A stretch of 64,000 bases of DNA from Anaerobacillus arseniciselenatis (GTDB taxonomy: Bacteria > Bacillota > Bacilli > Bacillales > Anaerobacillaceae). Under the pieces are notes generated by a model. The model was not told the origin of the DNA. It was given only the letters and a program-made list of their open reading frames with translations, and searched no databases. Both the position numbers and the translations under genes were made by a program. The stretch covers positions 37,902-101,901 of the forward strand of contig NZ_MLQQ01000021.1 of NCBI RefSeq assembly GCF_001865995.1, written 5' to 3'. Positions 18,525 through 26,356 of the stretch are shown piece by piece; position 1 is the stretch's first letter; each line of letters starts with the position of its first letter.

Positions 18525-18659
18525 TTGTCACAGTTTAGTCAAGGAACGGTAACACAGTTGTCACTATTAACACGTTCGTTAATAGTTAAATGTAATATAA
18601 TAAAAGTAAGTTAGATAGCGCCAACTAACATAAACTAACAAAACAATAAACTATCAAAT
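18525..18659 (+). promoter_or_regulatory. doxX copy 1 promoter/leader
   Basis: TTGTCACAG...GTAACACAGTTGTCAC (18525-18563) and a -10 TATAAT (18596-18601) are shared with the second doxX leader at 21183. No good -35 is present, which suggests activator dependence. A perfect palindrome, CTATTAAC-ACGTTC-GTTAATAG (18564-18585), covers the -35 position in this copy only. Confidence 0.6.
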
Positions 18660-18776
18660 TAGTGAATTTCATAATTCAATATTTTCACCATTAAGTACTG
18701 TATGTAGTTGCGTTAAACCGCTCGCAACTACATACAGATTGATATGGCTCAATTTAGGTAATTATGATATTCACTA
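18660..18776 (+). mobile_element. R3 MITE-like element inserted in the doxX copy 1 leader
   Basis: The ends TAGTGAATTTCATAATT and AATTATGATATTCACTA are inverted repeats. An inner hairpin (TGTATGTAGTTGCG / CGCAACTACATACA) lies in the middle. The second doxX leader has ATCAAATTAGTAAAA with no insert, giving the exact junctions. The element has no coding capacity. Confidence 0.8.
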
Positions 18777-18808
18777 TAGTAAAAATAAAAAATAGGAGTG
18801 ATGAGCTA

Positions 18809-19312
18809 ATGTTTATGAACTTTTTAAGAAATAACGTATATGCAGCGGGTATTTTAACATTTTTAAGAATATATTTAGGTTGGCAATGGTTAACAGCAGG
18901 GTGGGGTAAAGTGACAGGTGACCCCTTTAATGCAGGTGGATATTTAAACGGTGTCGTCAATAACGAAACAGTGATGGAAACTTATCCAAGATATCACGCA
19001 TTTATTGAAAATTTCGCCCTTCCAAATGCCGATTTGTTTAGCATTATGGTTGCCTGGGGAGAGTTACTAGTTGGACTTGGATTAATTTTAGGAGTATTAA
19101 CAACAGCTGCAATGTTCTTCGGTGTCGTAATGAACTTCTCATTCATGTTTGCTGGTACAGTATCTACAAACCCTTGGATGTTATTACTGTCAATGTTCAT
19201 TTTAGTAGCAGGATATAACGCAGGAAAATTCGGTGGTGACCGTTGGGTAATTCCTTATTTACGACAAATGGTTGCAAGCAAATTCAATTTAAAACAAAAA
19301 GATGCAGCATAA
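18809..19312 (+). CDS. DoxX-family membrane protein (copy 1)
   Basis: 167 residues from ATG 18809; AGGAG is 10 nt upstream, and the paralogue has the same start. Four membrane helices are visible, with the family motif LRIYLGWQWLTAGWGKVTG in the first. The conserved middle helix reads LFSIMVAWGELLVGLGLILG. DoxX/DoxD proteins are associated with thiosulfate:quinone oxidoreduction, oxidative-stress complexes and thiol redox balance. This short form's reaction is not established. Copy 2 differs by only a few residues (for example AMFFG/AVFFG and LLLSMFIL/LLISMFVL). The gene is monocistronic and ends at a hairpin with GGATACAC arms. Confidence 0.88.
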   Translation: MFMNFLRNNVYAAGILTFLRIYLGWQWLTAGWGKVTGDPFNAGGYLNGVVNNETVMETYPRYHAFIENFALPNADLFSIMVAWGELLVGLGLILGVLTTAAMFFGVVMNFSFMFAGTVSTNPWMLLLSMFILVAGYNAGKFGGDRWVIPYLRQMVASKFNLKQKDAA

Positions 19313-19345
19313 CTTAATTAAAACAAAGCTAATGTTGCCCAAACG

Positions 19346-19390
19346 AAGGATACACGTTCATTAAATTGAATGTGTATCCTTGTTTGTTTG
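19346..19390 (+). terminator. Terminator of doxX copy 1
   Basis: AAGGATACAC and GTGTATCCTT pair, with inner TTCA/TGAA, then a T/G-rich tail. The same hairpin follows copy 2 at 21889. Confidence 0.7.
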
Positions 19391-19478
19391 TAAAAAAGTT
19401 GGAAAGGTGAAAAATGAGCACGCGACTTTGACATTCTAAATGGTCGCAGCCAAAAGCTTTCATGCTAGTTTTGTATGG

Positions 19479-20936
19479 TTATCTATTGTTTACTTCTAAA
19501 GCAACGCGAATCCCAGATTCAATCCCGCCTTCCATCCAGGCAGGGTGCGAAGATGTATGCTCTCCCGTAAAATGAACTCGCCCTTCACGAGTTGCAATGA
19601 AAGGGGCAATTTGTGTACCATCTTCCGGTTTTAATACAGAAATATCACCGCAAATAAAAGGGTCTTGTCGCCAAACATAAGAAGCCGCAGTAGCCAATTC
19701 ATCAAAAACGACATCACCATGAACTTTTGCTAAATAATGTAATAAAAATTTCAGCTTATCTCCTTCAGTTTGACTATCCCAAGGCAACGTATCATCTCCT
19801 AGCGTATAAGTACCAACAACAATAGCAGGTCCAGGCTTTCCTATGTCGCGGCTAGGATAGTAAGTAAATCGACTTGGGAGGTCAGTCAGCATGTGACCGC
19901 CAAAAAGACCGTCCTTCTCCCAGAAACGACTTTTAAATTCGACCCCCACTTTTGTCGCTGGCATATAACGAAGGTCGCGAATTGCTCGTCGCTTTTCCTT
20001 AGAAAAAGCATCAAAAGGTTCAAGGTCAACGAGTTGCAAAGCAGAAAAAGGGATAGCAACAACTGCCGTATCGCCTCTTACCTCTGAGTATTGACCTGTT
20101 TTAGTGTTTTCAACGGTTACTTTCACTTCATTTACGTCCGAACAAATGCTCCTAACCCTCTCATTAAAATATAGTTCTTCTTTTAATTGTTGGTAAAGTT
20201 TTTTTGGTAATTGATCATTACCATCTGTTAGTTCATAAAAACTTACATCAGGCATGATGACAGGCATGAAAGCCCTAATTACGTCAATGGCATTGTATTC
20301 AGAAAAACCTTGAACCCCCATCATAACGTTTACTTTTTCAATCGCCCCAGGTGACAACGGTTCACCAAATGGGTTTCGACGCAAAAAAGAATCTAAGGAG
20401 TATTGATCCAAATGTTGAGCAACTTGGGTTGGTATATTTCTATCAGTATATCTTCCGAAGGACGGGAAAAGTGGTTCGGCAACAGACCTTAATAATTCAC
20501 TAGCTGTCTTTCCTCGTTCGTGAGGTGCGACTGGATAGCCGAAATAATCTGGATTTTCTTCGTAGTACCACCGCCGAGCTTTTAAGCCATTCACATAAAG
20601 CCAGTCATCTGGAGTACTGTTTATAAACTCATTAAACTTTAATTTAAATTTATTAATATACTCCCACATGAGATAGTGAGTAGTAGGAATCCGTTTCGCT
20701 CCAGCTTCAAAGTGAAGTCCCTCCGAAAAAGGTTCACGCATCGTGAAAACTCGTCCGCCAACCCTACTGCTAGCTTCTAAAACTATGACGTGATGTCCTG
20801 CTTCCTTTAATAATGTGGCCGATACTAATCCAGCTAAGCCTGCACCGATTATAATGATTTTTTTAGGTGTATTTGTTTTTGGTAACCCCTTTCGAATAAT
20901 CGAAACCATATTAGCTAGTGCGTCTTGCTGATACAT
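19479..20936 (-). CDS. Flavin amine oxidase (monoamine/L-amino acid oxidase-like)
   Basis: 485 residues from ATG 20936, with GGAGGGAG upstream. The FAD-binding Rossmann motif is IIGAGLAGLVSATLLKEAG (from residue ~28), followed by VLEASSRVGGRVFT. The C-terminal FAD contact is HFTGEHTSSHPAWMEGGIESG. The family oxidises primary amines or amino acids, producing hydrogen peroxide and ammonia. There is no Tat or Sec signal, so it is probably cytoplasmic. It lies between the two doxX copies, on the opposite strand, so it was either captured between duplicated segments or was there before the duplication. The substrate is unknown. Confidence 0.88.
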   Translation of the reverse strand: MYQQDALANMVSIIRKGLPKTNTPKKIIIIGAGLAGLVSATLLKEAGHHVIVLEASSRVGGRVFTMREPFSEGLHFEAGAKRIPTTHYLMWEYINKFKLKFNEFINSTPDDWLYVNGLKARRWYYEENPDYFGYPVAPHERGKTASELLRSVAEPLFPSFGRYTDRNIPTQVAQHLDQYSLDSFLRRNPFGEPLSPGAIEKVNVMMGVQGFSEYNAIDVIRAFMPVIMPDVSFYELTDGNDQLPKKLYQQLKEELYFNERVRSICSDVNEVKVTVENTKTGQYSEVRGDTAVVAIPFSALQLVDLEPFDAFSKEKRRAIRDLRYMPATKVGVEFKSRFWEKDGLFGGHMLTDLPSRFTYYPSRDIGKPGPAIVVGTYTLGDDTLPWDSQTEGDKLKFLLHYLAKVHGDVVFDELATAASYVWRQDPFICGDISVLKPEDGTQIAPFIATREGRVHFTGEHTSSHPAWMEGGIESGIRVALEVNNR

Positions 20937-21182
20937 AGCTCTCCCTCCTAATTGAACAATTCAGTGATCTATAAAAAAAGAGAAATACAGTTATGTGTTG
21001 AAAATTTTACCATTTATTATATTTATGCTCGTAAAATATATAAATGTCTTTAACATTAAAATATACTCGTAGATTTAAAAACAACGTAGTTTATTAACTT
21101 AAAATTGTTTATGTTAACCACTTTATGGGGTAAAAACAAAAATAACGACATAAAAAGACGTTCCGGAGCCCTTAACTTTCGC

Positions 21183-21320
21183 TTGTCACAGTTTATTCAA
21201 GGAAAGGTAACAGAGTTGTCACTATTTGCTCATTCATTCACAAGGGAATGTAATATAATAAAAGTAAGTTAGATAGCGCTAACTAACACAAACTAACAAA
21301 ACAAAAAACTATCAAATTAG
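21183..21320 (+). promoter_or_regulatory. doxX copy 2 promoter/leader (uninterrupted)
   Basis: It repeats the copy 1 leader: TTGTCACAG, GTAACAGAGTTGTCAC, -10 TATAAT (21254-21259), then TTAGATAGCGC and AACTAACA direct repeats. It lacks both the R3 insertion and the CTATTAAC palindrome. The region 20937-21182 upstream is AT-rich with nothing recognisable. Confidence 0.6.
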
Positions 21321-21351
21321 TAAAAAATACAAAACAAGGAGTGAAGAACTT

Positions 21352-21855
21352 ATGTTTATGAACTTTTTAAGAAATAACGTATATGCAGCAGGTATTTTAA
21401 CATTTTTAAGAATATATTTAGGTTGGCAATGGTTAACTGCGGGATGGGGAAAAGTAACAGGTGATCCATTTAATGCAGGTGGATATTTAAACGGTGTCGT
21501 CAATAACGAAACAGTAATGGAAACTTATCCAAGATATCACGCATTTATTGAAAATTTCGCACTTCCAAATGCAGACTTGTTTAGCATTATGGTTGCATGG
21601 GGGGAGTTACTAGTAGGACTGGGCTTAATTTTAGGAGTATTAACTACAGCAGCAGTGTTCTTCGGTGTCGTGATGAACTTCTCATTCATGTTTGCTGGTA
21701 CAGTATCTACAAACCCTTGGATGCTATTAATCTCCATGTTCGTTTTAGCAGCAGGATATAACGCTGGAAAATTCGGTGGTGACCGTTGGGTAATTCCTTA
21801 TTTACGACAAATGGTTGCAAGCAAATTTAATATAAAACAAAAAGATGCAGCATAA
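21352..21855 (+). CDS. DoxX-family membrane protein (copy 2)
   Basis: 167 residues from ATG 21352, preceded by AAGGAGTGAAGAACTT. It is almost identical to copy 1 (18809-19312) across its full length, with synonymous differences scattered through the DNA, so the duplication is not brand new and the protein has been conserved. Four membrane helices and the WQWLTAGWGK motif are retained. The leader and terminator are duplicated too, so the unit copied was the whole transcription unit. Likely role as for copy 1: a membrane redox or thiol-stress protein. Confidence 0.88.
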   Translation: MFMNFLRNNVYAAGILTFLRIYLGWQWLTAGWGKVTGDPFNAGGYLNGVVNNETVMETYPRYHAFIENFALPNADLFSIMVAWGELLVGLGLILGVLTTAAVFFGVVMNFSFMFAGTVSTNPWMLLISMFVLAAGYNAGKFGGDRWVIPYLRQMVASKFNIKQKDAA

Positions 21856-21888
21856 TCGAATAACAAAAATGATGATTCTGCCGAAATT

Positions 21889-21930
21889 AAGGATACACGT
21901 TCATTCAAATGAATGTGTATCCTTGTTTTG
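21889..21930 (+). terminator. Terminator of doxX copy 2
   Basis: AAGGATACAC and GTGTATCCTT arms with inner TTCATTC/GAATG, then CTTGTTTTG. Confidence 0.7.
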
Positions 21931-22012
21931 TAAGGAAAAGTTGGTTAGTTTGTTAATTTGTTGGTTAGGCCAACCCAAAACCTGACTTTCTCATATTAGT
22001 AAGAAATGCTGC

Positions 22013-22236
22013 GGTTACTCGTCGCAAAACTGCATCTAAGATGTGTCTCATGACGTAATTGAGGTCAGTAGCTTTGGTGACGGTTACCGTCATCTTGATT
22101 TTGTATGAAAAAAAGGTGGATGCTTTCGTGAACGAGCCTCTGAGATTCGATAGAAGTGCTCCTGCGGTTACTCGTCGCAAAACTGCTTGAAGTAAATTCT
22201 TAGATGTACCTCATGATGTGATTGAGGTCAGTTGCT
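22013..22236 (+). repeat. R5 direct repeat pair (22013-22074 and 22153-22236)
   Basis: Both copies read TGCGGTTACTCGTCGCAAAA, then a variable part with TCT.AGATGT, then CTCATGA.GT.ATTGAGGTCAG and GCTT. The second copy sits inside the loop of the R4 element at 22076-22319, interrupting the motif that is continuous in the other R4 copies. Confidence 0.65.
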
Positions 22237-22319
22237 TCACAGCGAAGTGAGGGAAAGTGTCCACCTTATCATTTTAGATGGTGTCGATTAATCGCCAAAA
22301 GCGTTTTGTATGAAAAATG
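22076..22319 (+). repeat. R4 stem-loop element (copy B, with inserted R5)
   Basis: The flank is GGTGACGG...CGTCAT...GATTTTGTATGAAAAA. The stem is AAGGTGGATGCTTTC with GAAAGTGTCCACCTT (all 15 pairs, two of them G-U). The loop motif is GAACGAGCCTCTGAGATTCG, and AGCGAAGTGAGG lies before the 3' arm. After the stem comes ATGGTGTCGAT...GCGTTTTGTATG. Confidence 0.7.
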
Positions 22320-22434
22320 TCCGACTGATCTGTGGCGTATTCGTATTACTTAAAAAATTACCAACACTTTCACACTTATAAAAATGTTAAAATAGACTTC
22401 GTATTTATTATTTAATAAAAAAGGAGTCTTTCAC

Positions 22435-23700
22435 TTGAAAAAAAGACAAATTTTATGGATATATATAACGTTTGGAATTTCTTGGATCATTATCACTGAC
22501 TTTTTAGTAGAAAAATATGTTCCGATAGAATTGGCGATGACTGTTCAAAAAACTAAAGGAATTTTTTTCATTGTCTTAACAGGAATTTGTATTTATTATA
22601 TTTTGAAAAAAATAGAAGAACTAAACTGCTGTAAAGAGCAGGAAGACAAGCTCTCTACGTTAATTAACTCAATGGTCGACTTTGTAGCCTTTAAAGATGG
22701 TCAAGGGCGCTGGGTAAAAGCGAACGCTTCCTGTTTAAAGCTCTTTCAATTAGAAAATATAGATTACCAAGGAAAAAAAGATTGTGAGCTTGCGAAATAC
22801 ACAGATTTTTATCATAAAGCGTTAATGCATTGTGAAAAATTGGATGAAGAAGCTTGGCTCAATCGGGATATATCACGCTCTGAACAAACATTACCTATCC
22901 CAGATGGTACAAAAAAATACTTTGAAACGATCAAAGTTCCGCTATTTAATGAGGATGGTAGTAGAAAAGGGTTAGTGGTGATCGGTCGTGATATTACTGA
23001 TCGGAAATTAGCTGAAGAACAGTTACGAAAAAAAGAAAAGCTTTCAATCGTCGGAGAACTAGCAGCAAGTGTCGGTCATGAGATAAAAAATCCGTTAACA
23101 TCAATTAAAGGATTTGTGCAAATTTTAGGGAAAAAGAACAAAGAGGATGAGATGTATTATGACATTATGACAAAAGAGTTAGAGAGAATTGATCATATTG
23201 TCGGTGAATTATTACTTTTAGCCAAACCTCAAAAACTTGTTTTTTCGACGTACGATGTAAAAGAGATTGTTGCAGACATTGTCTCTTTACTACAAACTCA
23301 AGCGAATATGAAGGAAGTTACCATTCATTTTCAGTCGCAAGAATCACTTTTAATAGATTGTGAAAAAAATCTACTTAAACAACTATTCATTAATATTATC
23401 AAAAATGCCATTGAAGCGTGCAAAGAGAACGGTAATGTTACGGTAAATATAGAAAAAGGAAGCGAGAAAAATGTTTTAGTTACTGTTGAAGACGATGGTT
23501 GTGGGATACCTAAGGAGTTTCAAAAGCGATTAGGTGAACCTTTCTATTCTTCAAAAGAAAAAGGAACCGGGCTAGGTTTAACAGTAAGCCATAAGATAGT
23601 ACAACAACACGGTGGCAAGATTAATGTTAAAAGTGAAGAAGACGTAGGAACACAAGTTAAAATTCACCTGCCATTCAAAAACTCAAAGTCTCCGTCATAA
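22435..23700 (+). CDS. Membrane PAS sensor histidine kinase (sporulation-kinase type)
   Basis: 421 residues from TTG 22435, with GGAG 8 nt upstream. Two membrane helices (~8-28 and ~36-58) enclose almost no external loop. A PAS domain (~70-190; VDFAFKDGQGRWVKANASC-like start, VVIGRDITDRKLAEEQL end) follows. The HisKA box is SVGHEIKNPLTSIKGF (His near 217). The ATPase has NIIKNAIEAC, DDGCGI and GTGLGLTVSHKI. This is the common Bacillus sporulation-kinase arrangement. No adjacent response regulator is present, so it probably feeds the Spo0F phosphorelay. A stem-loop terminator follows. Confidence 0.88.
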   Translation: MKKRQILWIYITFGISWIIITDFLVEKYVPIELAMTVQKTKGIFFIVLTGICIYYILKKIEELNCCKEQEDKLSTLINSMVDFVAFKDGQGRWVKANASCLKLFQLENIDYQGKKDCELAKYTDFYHKALMHCEKLDEEAWLNRDISRSEQTLPIPDGTKKYFETIKVPLFNEDGSRKGLVVIGRDITDRKLAEEQLRKKEKLSIVGELAASVGHEIKNPLTSIKGFVQILGKKNKEDEMYYDIMTKELERIDHIVGELLLLAKPQKLVFSTYDVKEIVADIVSLLQTQANMKEVTIHFQSQESLLIDCEKNLLKQLFINIIKNAIEACKENGNVTVNIEKGSEKNVLVTVEDDGCGIPKEFQKRLGEPFYSSKEKGTGLGLTVSHKIVQQHGGKINVKSEEDVGTQVKIHLPFKNSKSPS

Positions 23701-23764
23701 CGTAAAACAATCCGAAAAATATTAAAACAGAGACTTTGCAAAGATGAACTCAAGAAAAATCTAT

Positions 23765-23803
23765 TAAAAAGGCTTGGAGAATGTTTTATCTCTAAGCTTT
23801 TTT
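23765..23803 (+). terminator. Rho-independent terminator
   Basis: AAAAAGGCTTGGAGA and TCTAAGCTTTTTT form a short stem with T-tail after the PAS kinase gene. Confidence 0.65.
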
Positions 23804-24052
23804 GCCATGAAAAAACAATTACTATTTACTTTGATCCACGATTCTTTAGAAGAGCTTGATCAAATTAAAACTAGATAGGAAAGTTTCCTTTCTAAAAGTA
23901 TATAATTCTATTTTCCTAAGATGTCCTGTAACATTTTATTGCATAACCAAATATTTTAATGTAAATTGAAATTGATGTCGAATATTACGACTTATAGTTA
24001 CTTATAGTTCGAAAAATCGAATTTTTCACAATGATTTTTTTTTAGTTAAGTG

Positions 24053-24171
24053 AGTGAATTTCATAAATACCAAAATGAGCCACATCACGCAATATATAGT
24101 TTGTCGATGGTTTTGACGCAACTATATATTGATCTTAGTGCGGCGAGAATAATAAATTATGAAATTCATTA
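24053..24171 (-). mobile_element. R3 MITE-like element (copy 2, reverse orientation)
   Basis: It starts GTGAATTTCATAAATACC and ends AAATTATGAAATTCATTAAAG. The inner hairpin is AATATATAGTTTG / CAACTATATATT. It lies just upstream of the HPt-GGDEF gene and may carry or displace its promoter. Confidence 0.75.
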
Positions 24172-24196
24172 AAGTGAAAGGGGCATTGATTTACAA

Positions 24197-25816
24197 GTGA
24201 GTAAATATCAACAGTTACTTTTTAAGCGAACGAATGAAACGTTGACGCGATGGTCTAAAGAAAAGAAAGTGTTAGGAAAAGACCTTTATCGGTTTTTACA
24301 TTCGATTAAAGGAACAGCAGCATCTATTGAATTGCCTGAATGGTCAGAAGTGGCTAATGGTCTACTAGAAAATATGGATGAGGATGACTCTTCTTATTGG
24401 GAAATAGAAGATGTGACAACATTGCTTTCTTCGATCATTGACCTTAGTAACGAACAACAAAATGATATTTTATGCCCTTCACTCGACAAAGAAATCCTTT
24501 TTGAAGGTGAAAAAGACAAACTTGTTTTATTAATAGAAGACGATATTAGTATGCTGACGGTATTAAAAAGCGCATTAGAAGAAGCCGGTTTAATGGTTTT
24601 AGTGGCGATGGACGCTGAAAAAGGTATCAACATTTTTTACGATCAAAAGCCTGATTGTGTAATTATAGATTACTATTTACCGGAACAAGATGGGTTAGAC
24701 GTATTAACTACGATTCAAGAAAAAGCAAATACGTTTTTTATCCCGATTGTCATGATTAGTGGTGATCAGTCGAAAAAAACACGGATTAAAGGGTTCGAGT
24801 CTGGGGCTGATGACTTTATTGTAAAACCATTTGATTTGGACGAATTCGTTGTCCGTGTAAAAAGACAATTGCAAAGAAAAGATTTAATAGATTGTGCAGT
24901 TTTACTAGATGAATTAACAGGTGCTTACAATCGAAAATTCCTTAATTTAGAAATTGAACGAGAAATATATGAATATACACGCTCTAATGTTTCATTTACG
25001 ATTGCAATGCTTGATTTGGACCATTTTAAAAACGTCAATGATACGTATGGTCATGCAGTTGGTGATGAGGTTTTAAAGAAGTTTGTTAGTTTTATTAACG
25101 AACAAAAGCGACAGTCGGATTACTTAATTCGATACGGTGGAGAAGAGTTTGTTTTATTACTTCCCCGTTCGAAGGCTAAAGATGGCGAGCAAGTTGTAAA
25201 AAGATTGTTGAGTGGTTTTTCTAAAGAAGTATTTAATAGTCACGGACGCAGCTTTTCTGTCACTTTTTCTGCAGGGGTAGTTGAAGTTGAAGGGCATGAT
25301 AAATGTGTTAACCATTGGATGAAGCTAGCTGATGATGCTCTTTACGAAGCCAAAAGAGCAGGACGAAATAAAGTGATGATCAGTGACTCGGATAATAGTA
25401 AAAACTTACCGGCATCAAAACCTGTTCACATAGCAATAATTGATGATGATGAAGTTGTAAGAGAGCTTGTTGGAGATCATTTTACAAATTTAGTCATCGA
25501 TACATATGATATTGACGTTTGTCGTTTTCATAGTGGAAGTGAATTTTTAAACTCACCATGGAGTCAACAGCAAGGGCAATATTTAATTATTCTTGATGTG
25601 ATGATGCCTGAACTAGACGGATTTGAAGTTCTTCAAGCCATCGGTTGTCAATATCCTGAAAGTCAATTTACCGTTTTAATGTTAACCGGACGTAAATCGG
25701 AAAAAGATATCGTTCGAGCATTAGAATTAGGTGCTGATGACTATTTAACGAAACCTTTCGGGATGGGAGAACTTGAAGCGAGGGTGAAGCGGTTATTATT
25801 ACGGGTGATTCGTTAA
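24197..25816 (+). CDS. HPt-REC-GGDEF-REC hybrid diguanylate cyclase
   Basis: 539 residues from GTG 24197; AAAGGGG lies 13 nt upstream, a little far. Residues ~1-85 are an HPt-type four-helix module with FLHSIKGTAASIE, where His is the phosphotransfer residue. REC1 (~112-230) has IEDD, the acceptor region IIDYYLPEQDG and the KPF lysine. GGDEF (~240-400) keeps the active motif RYGGEEF and an inhibitory I-site RQSD five residues before it. REC2 (~415-535) has IIDDDE, LDVMMPELDG and KPF. It should make c-di-GMP from two GTP under phosphorylation control and pass phosphate through its HPt. It is the first gene of a three-gene phosphorelay operon with the REC and kinase-REC genes downstream. Confidence 0.9.
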   Translation: MSKYQQLLFKRTNETLTRWSKEKKVLGKDLYRFLHSIKGTAASIELPEWSEVANGLLENMDEDDSSYWEIEDVTTLLSSIIDLSNEQQNDILCPSLDKEILFEGEKDKLVLLIEDDISMLTVLKSALEEAGLMVLVAMDAEKGINIFYDQKPDCVIIDYYLPEQDGLDVLTTIQEKANTFFIPIVMISGDQSKKTRIKGFESGADDFIVKPFDLDEFVVRVKRQLQRKDLIDCAVLLDELTGAYNRKFLNLEIEREIYEYTRSNVSFTIAMLDLDHFKNVNDTYGHAVGDEVLKKFVSFINEQKRQSDYLIRYGGEEFVLLLPRSKAKDGEQVVKRLLSGFSKEVFNSHGRSFSVTFSAGVVEVEGHDKCVNHWMKLADDALYEAKRAGRNKVMISDSDNSKNLPASKPVHIAIIDDDEVVRELVGDHFTNLVIDTYDIDVCRFHSGSEFLNSPWSQQQGQYLIILDVMMPELDGFEVLQAIGCQYPESQFTVLMLTGRKSEKDIVRALELGADDYLTKPFGMGELEARVKRLLLRVIR

Positions 25817-25878
25817 AGTAGAATATTCCAATGGTCTTGTATAGATCATTATGTTTTTCGCTTTATCTTGAAGTGCGT

Positions 25879-25943
25879 GTTCAAAAAGGGGGATAATCAG
25901 ATCCGAAGAGATTCGACAGCTATGATTACCGGACTTTTTGAAC
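25879..25943 (+). repeat. 20-bp-arm inverted repeat between operon genes
   Basis: GTTCAAAAAGGGGGATAATC (25879-25898) pairs with GATTACCGGACTTTTTGAAC (25924-25943) across a 25-nt loop containing GAAGAGATTCGACAGC. There is no T-tail, so it looks like a dispersed palindromic element or RNA processing site, not a full terminator, between the GGDEF and REC genes. Confidence 0.6.
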
Positions 25944-25990
25944 ATCCTGTTGAAGCGTCGTGAATAACGAAATGATATGGAGTGATAAAT

Positions 25991-26356
25991 GTGAAGCGGA
26001 TTTTATTGGCAGAAGATGAAGAAGTACTACGAATGCTTGTCGTTGATTCACTTGAAGATGAAGGCTACGAAATCGATGAAGCAGCTGATGGTATTGAGGC
26101 TTTTGGGCTATTACAAACCAATGATTATGACTTAGTCTTATTAGACTATATGATGCCTGGGATGTCAGGTTTGGAACTTATTGAAAAAGTGAGAGCCATT
26201 GAAAAATTTAAAGGTTTAGAAATATTAATGCTTACCGCAAAAAGTCAAAAGTCCGATCAAGAAAAAGTAATATCAGCAGGTGCAAATTACTTCTTAGCAA
26301 AGCCTTTCAGCCCGAGTGAATTAGTCGCTATTGTTGGAGAGATCTTAAGTGAATAA
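25991..26356 (+). CDS. Single-domain response regulator
   Basis: 121 residues. GTG 25991 is chosen because GGAG lies 8 nt upstream; the frame could begin at GTG 25982, but that overlaps the ribosome site. It is a complete receiver domain: acidic pocket AEDEE, phospho-Asp in LLDYMMPGMSG (near residue 50), Thr in MLTAKS and Lys in AKPFSP. No output domain is present, so it acts by phosphotransfer or protein contact, in the manner of Spo0F or CheY. It overlaps the following kinase gene by 8 nt and is probably phosphorylated by it, or by the HPt domain of the preceding protein. Confidence 0.88.
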   Translation: MKRILLAEDEEVLRMLVVDSLEDEGYEIDEAADGIEAFGLLQTNDYDLVLLDYMMPGMSGLELIEKVRAIEKFKGLEILMLTAKSQKSDQEKVISAGANYFLAKPFSPSELVAIVGEILSE

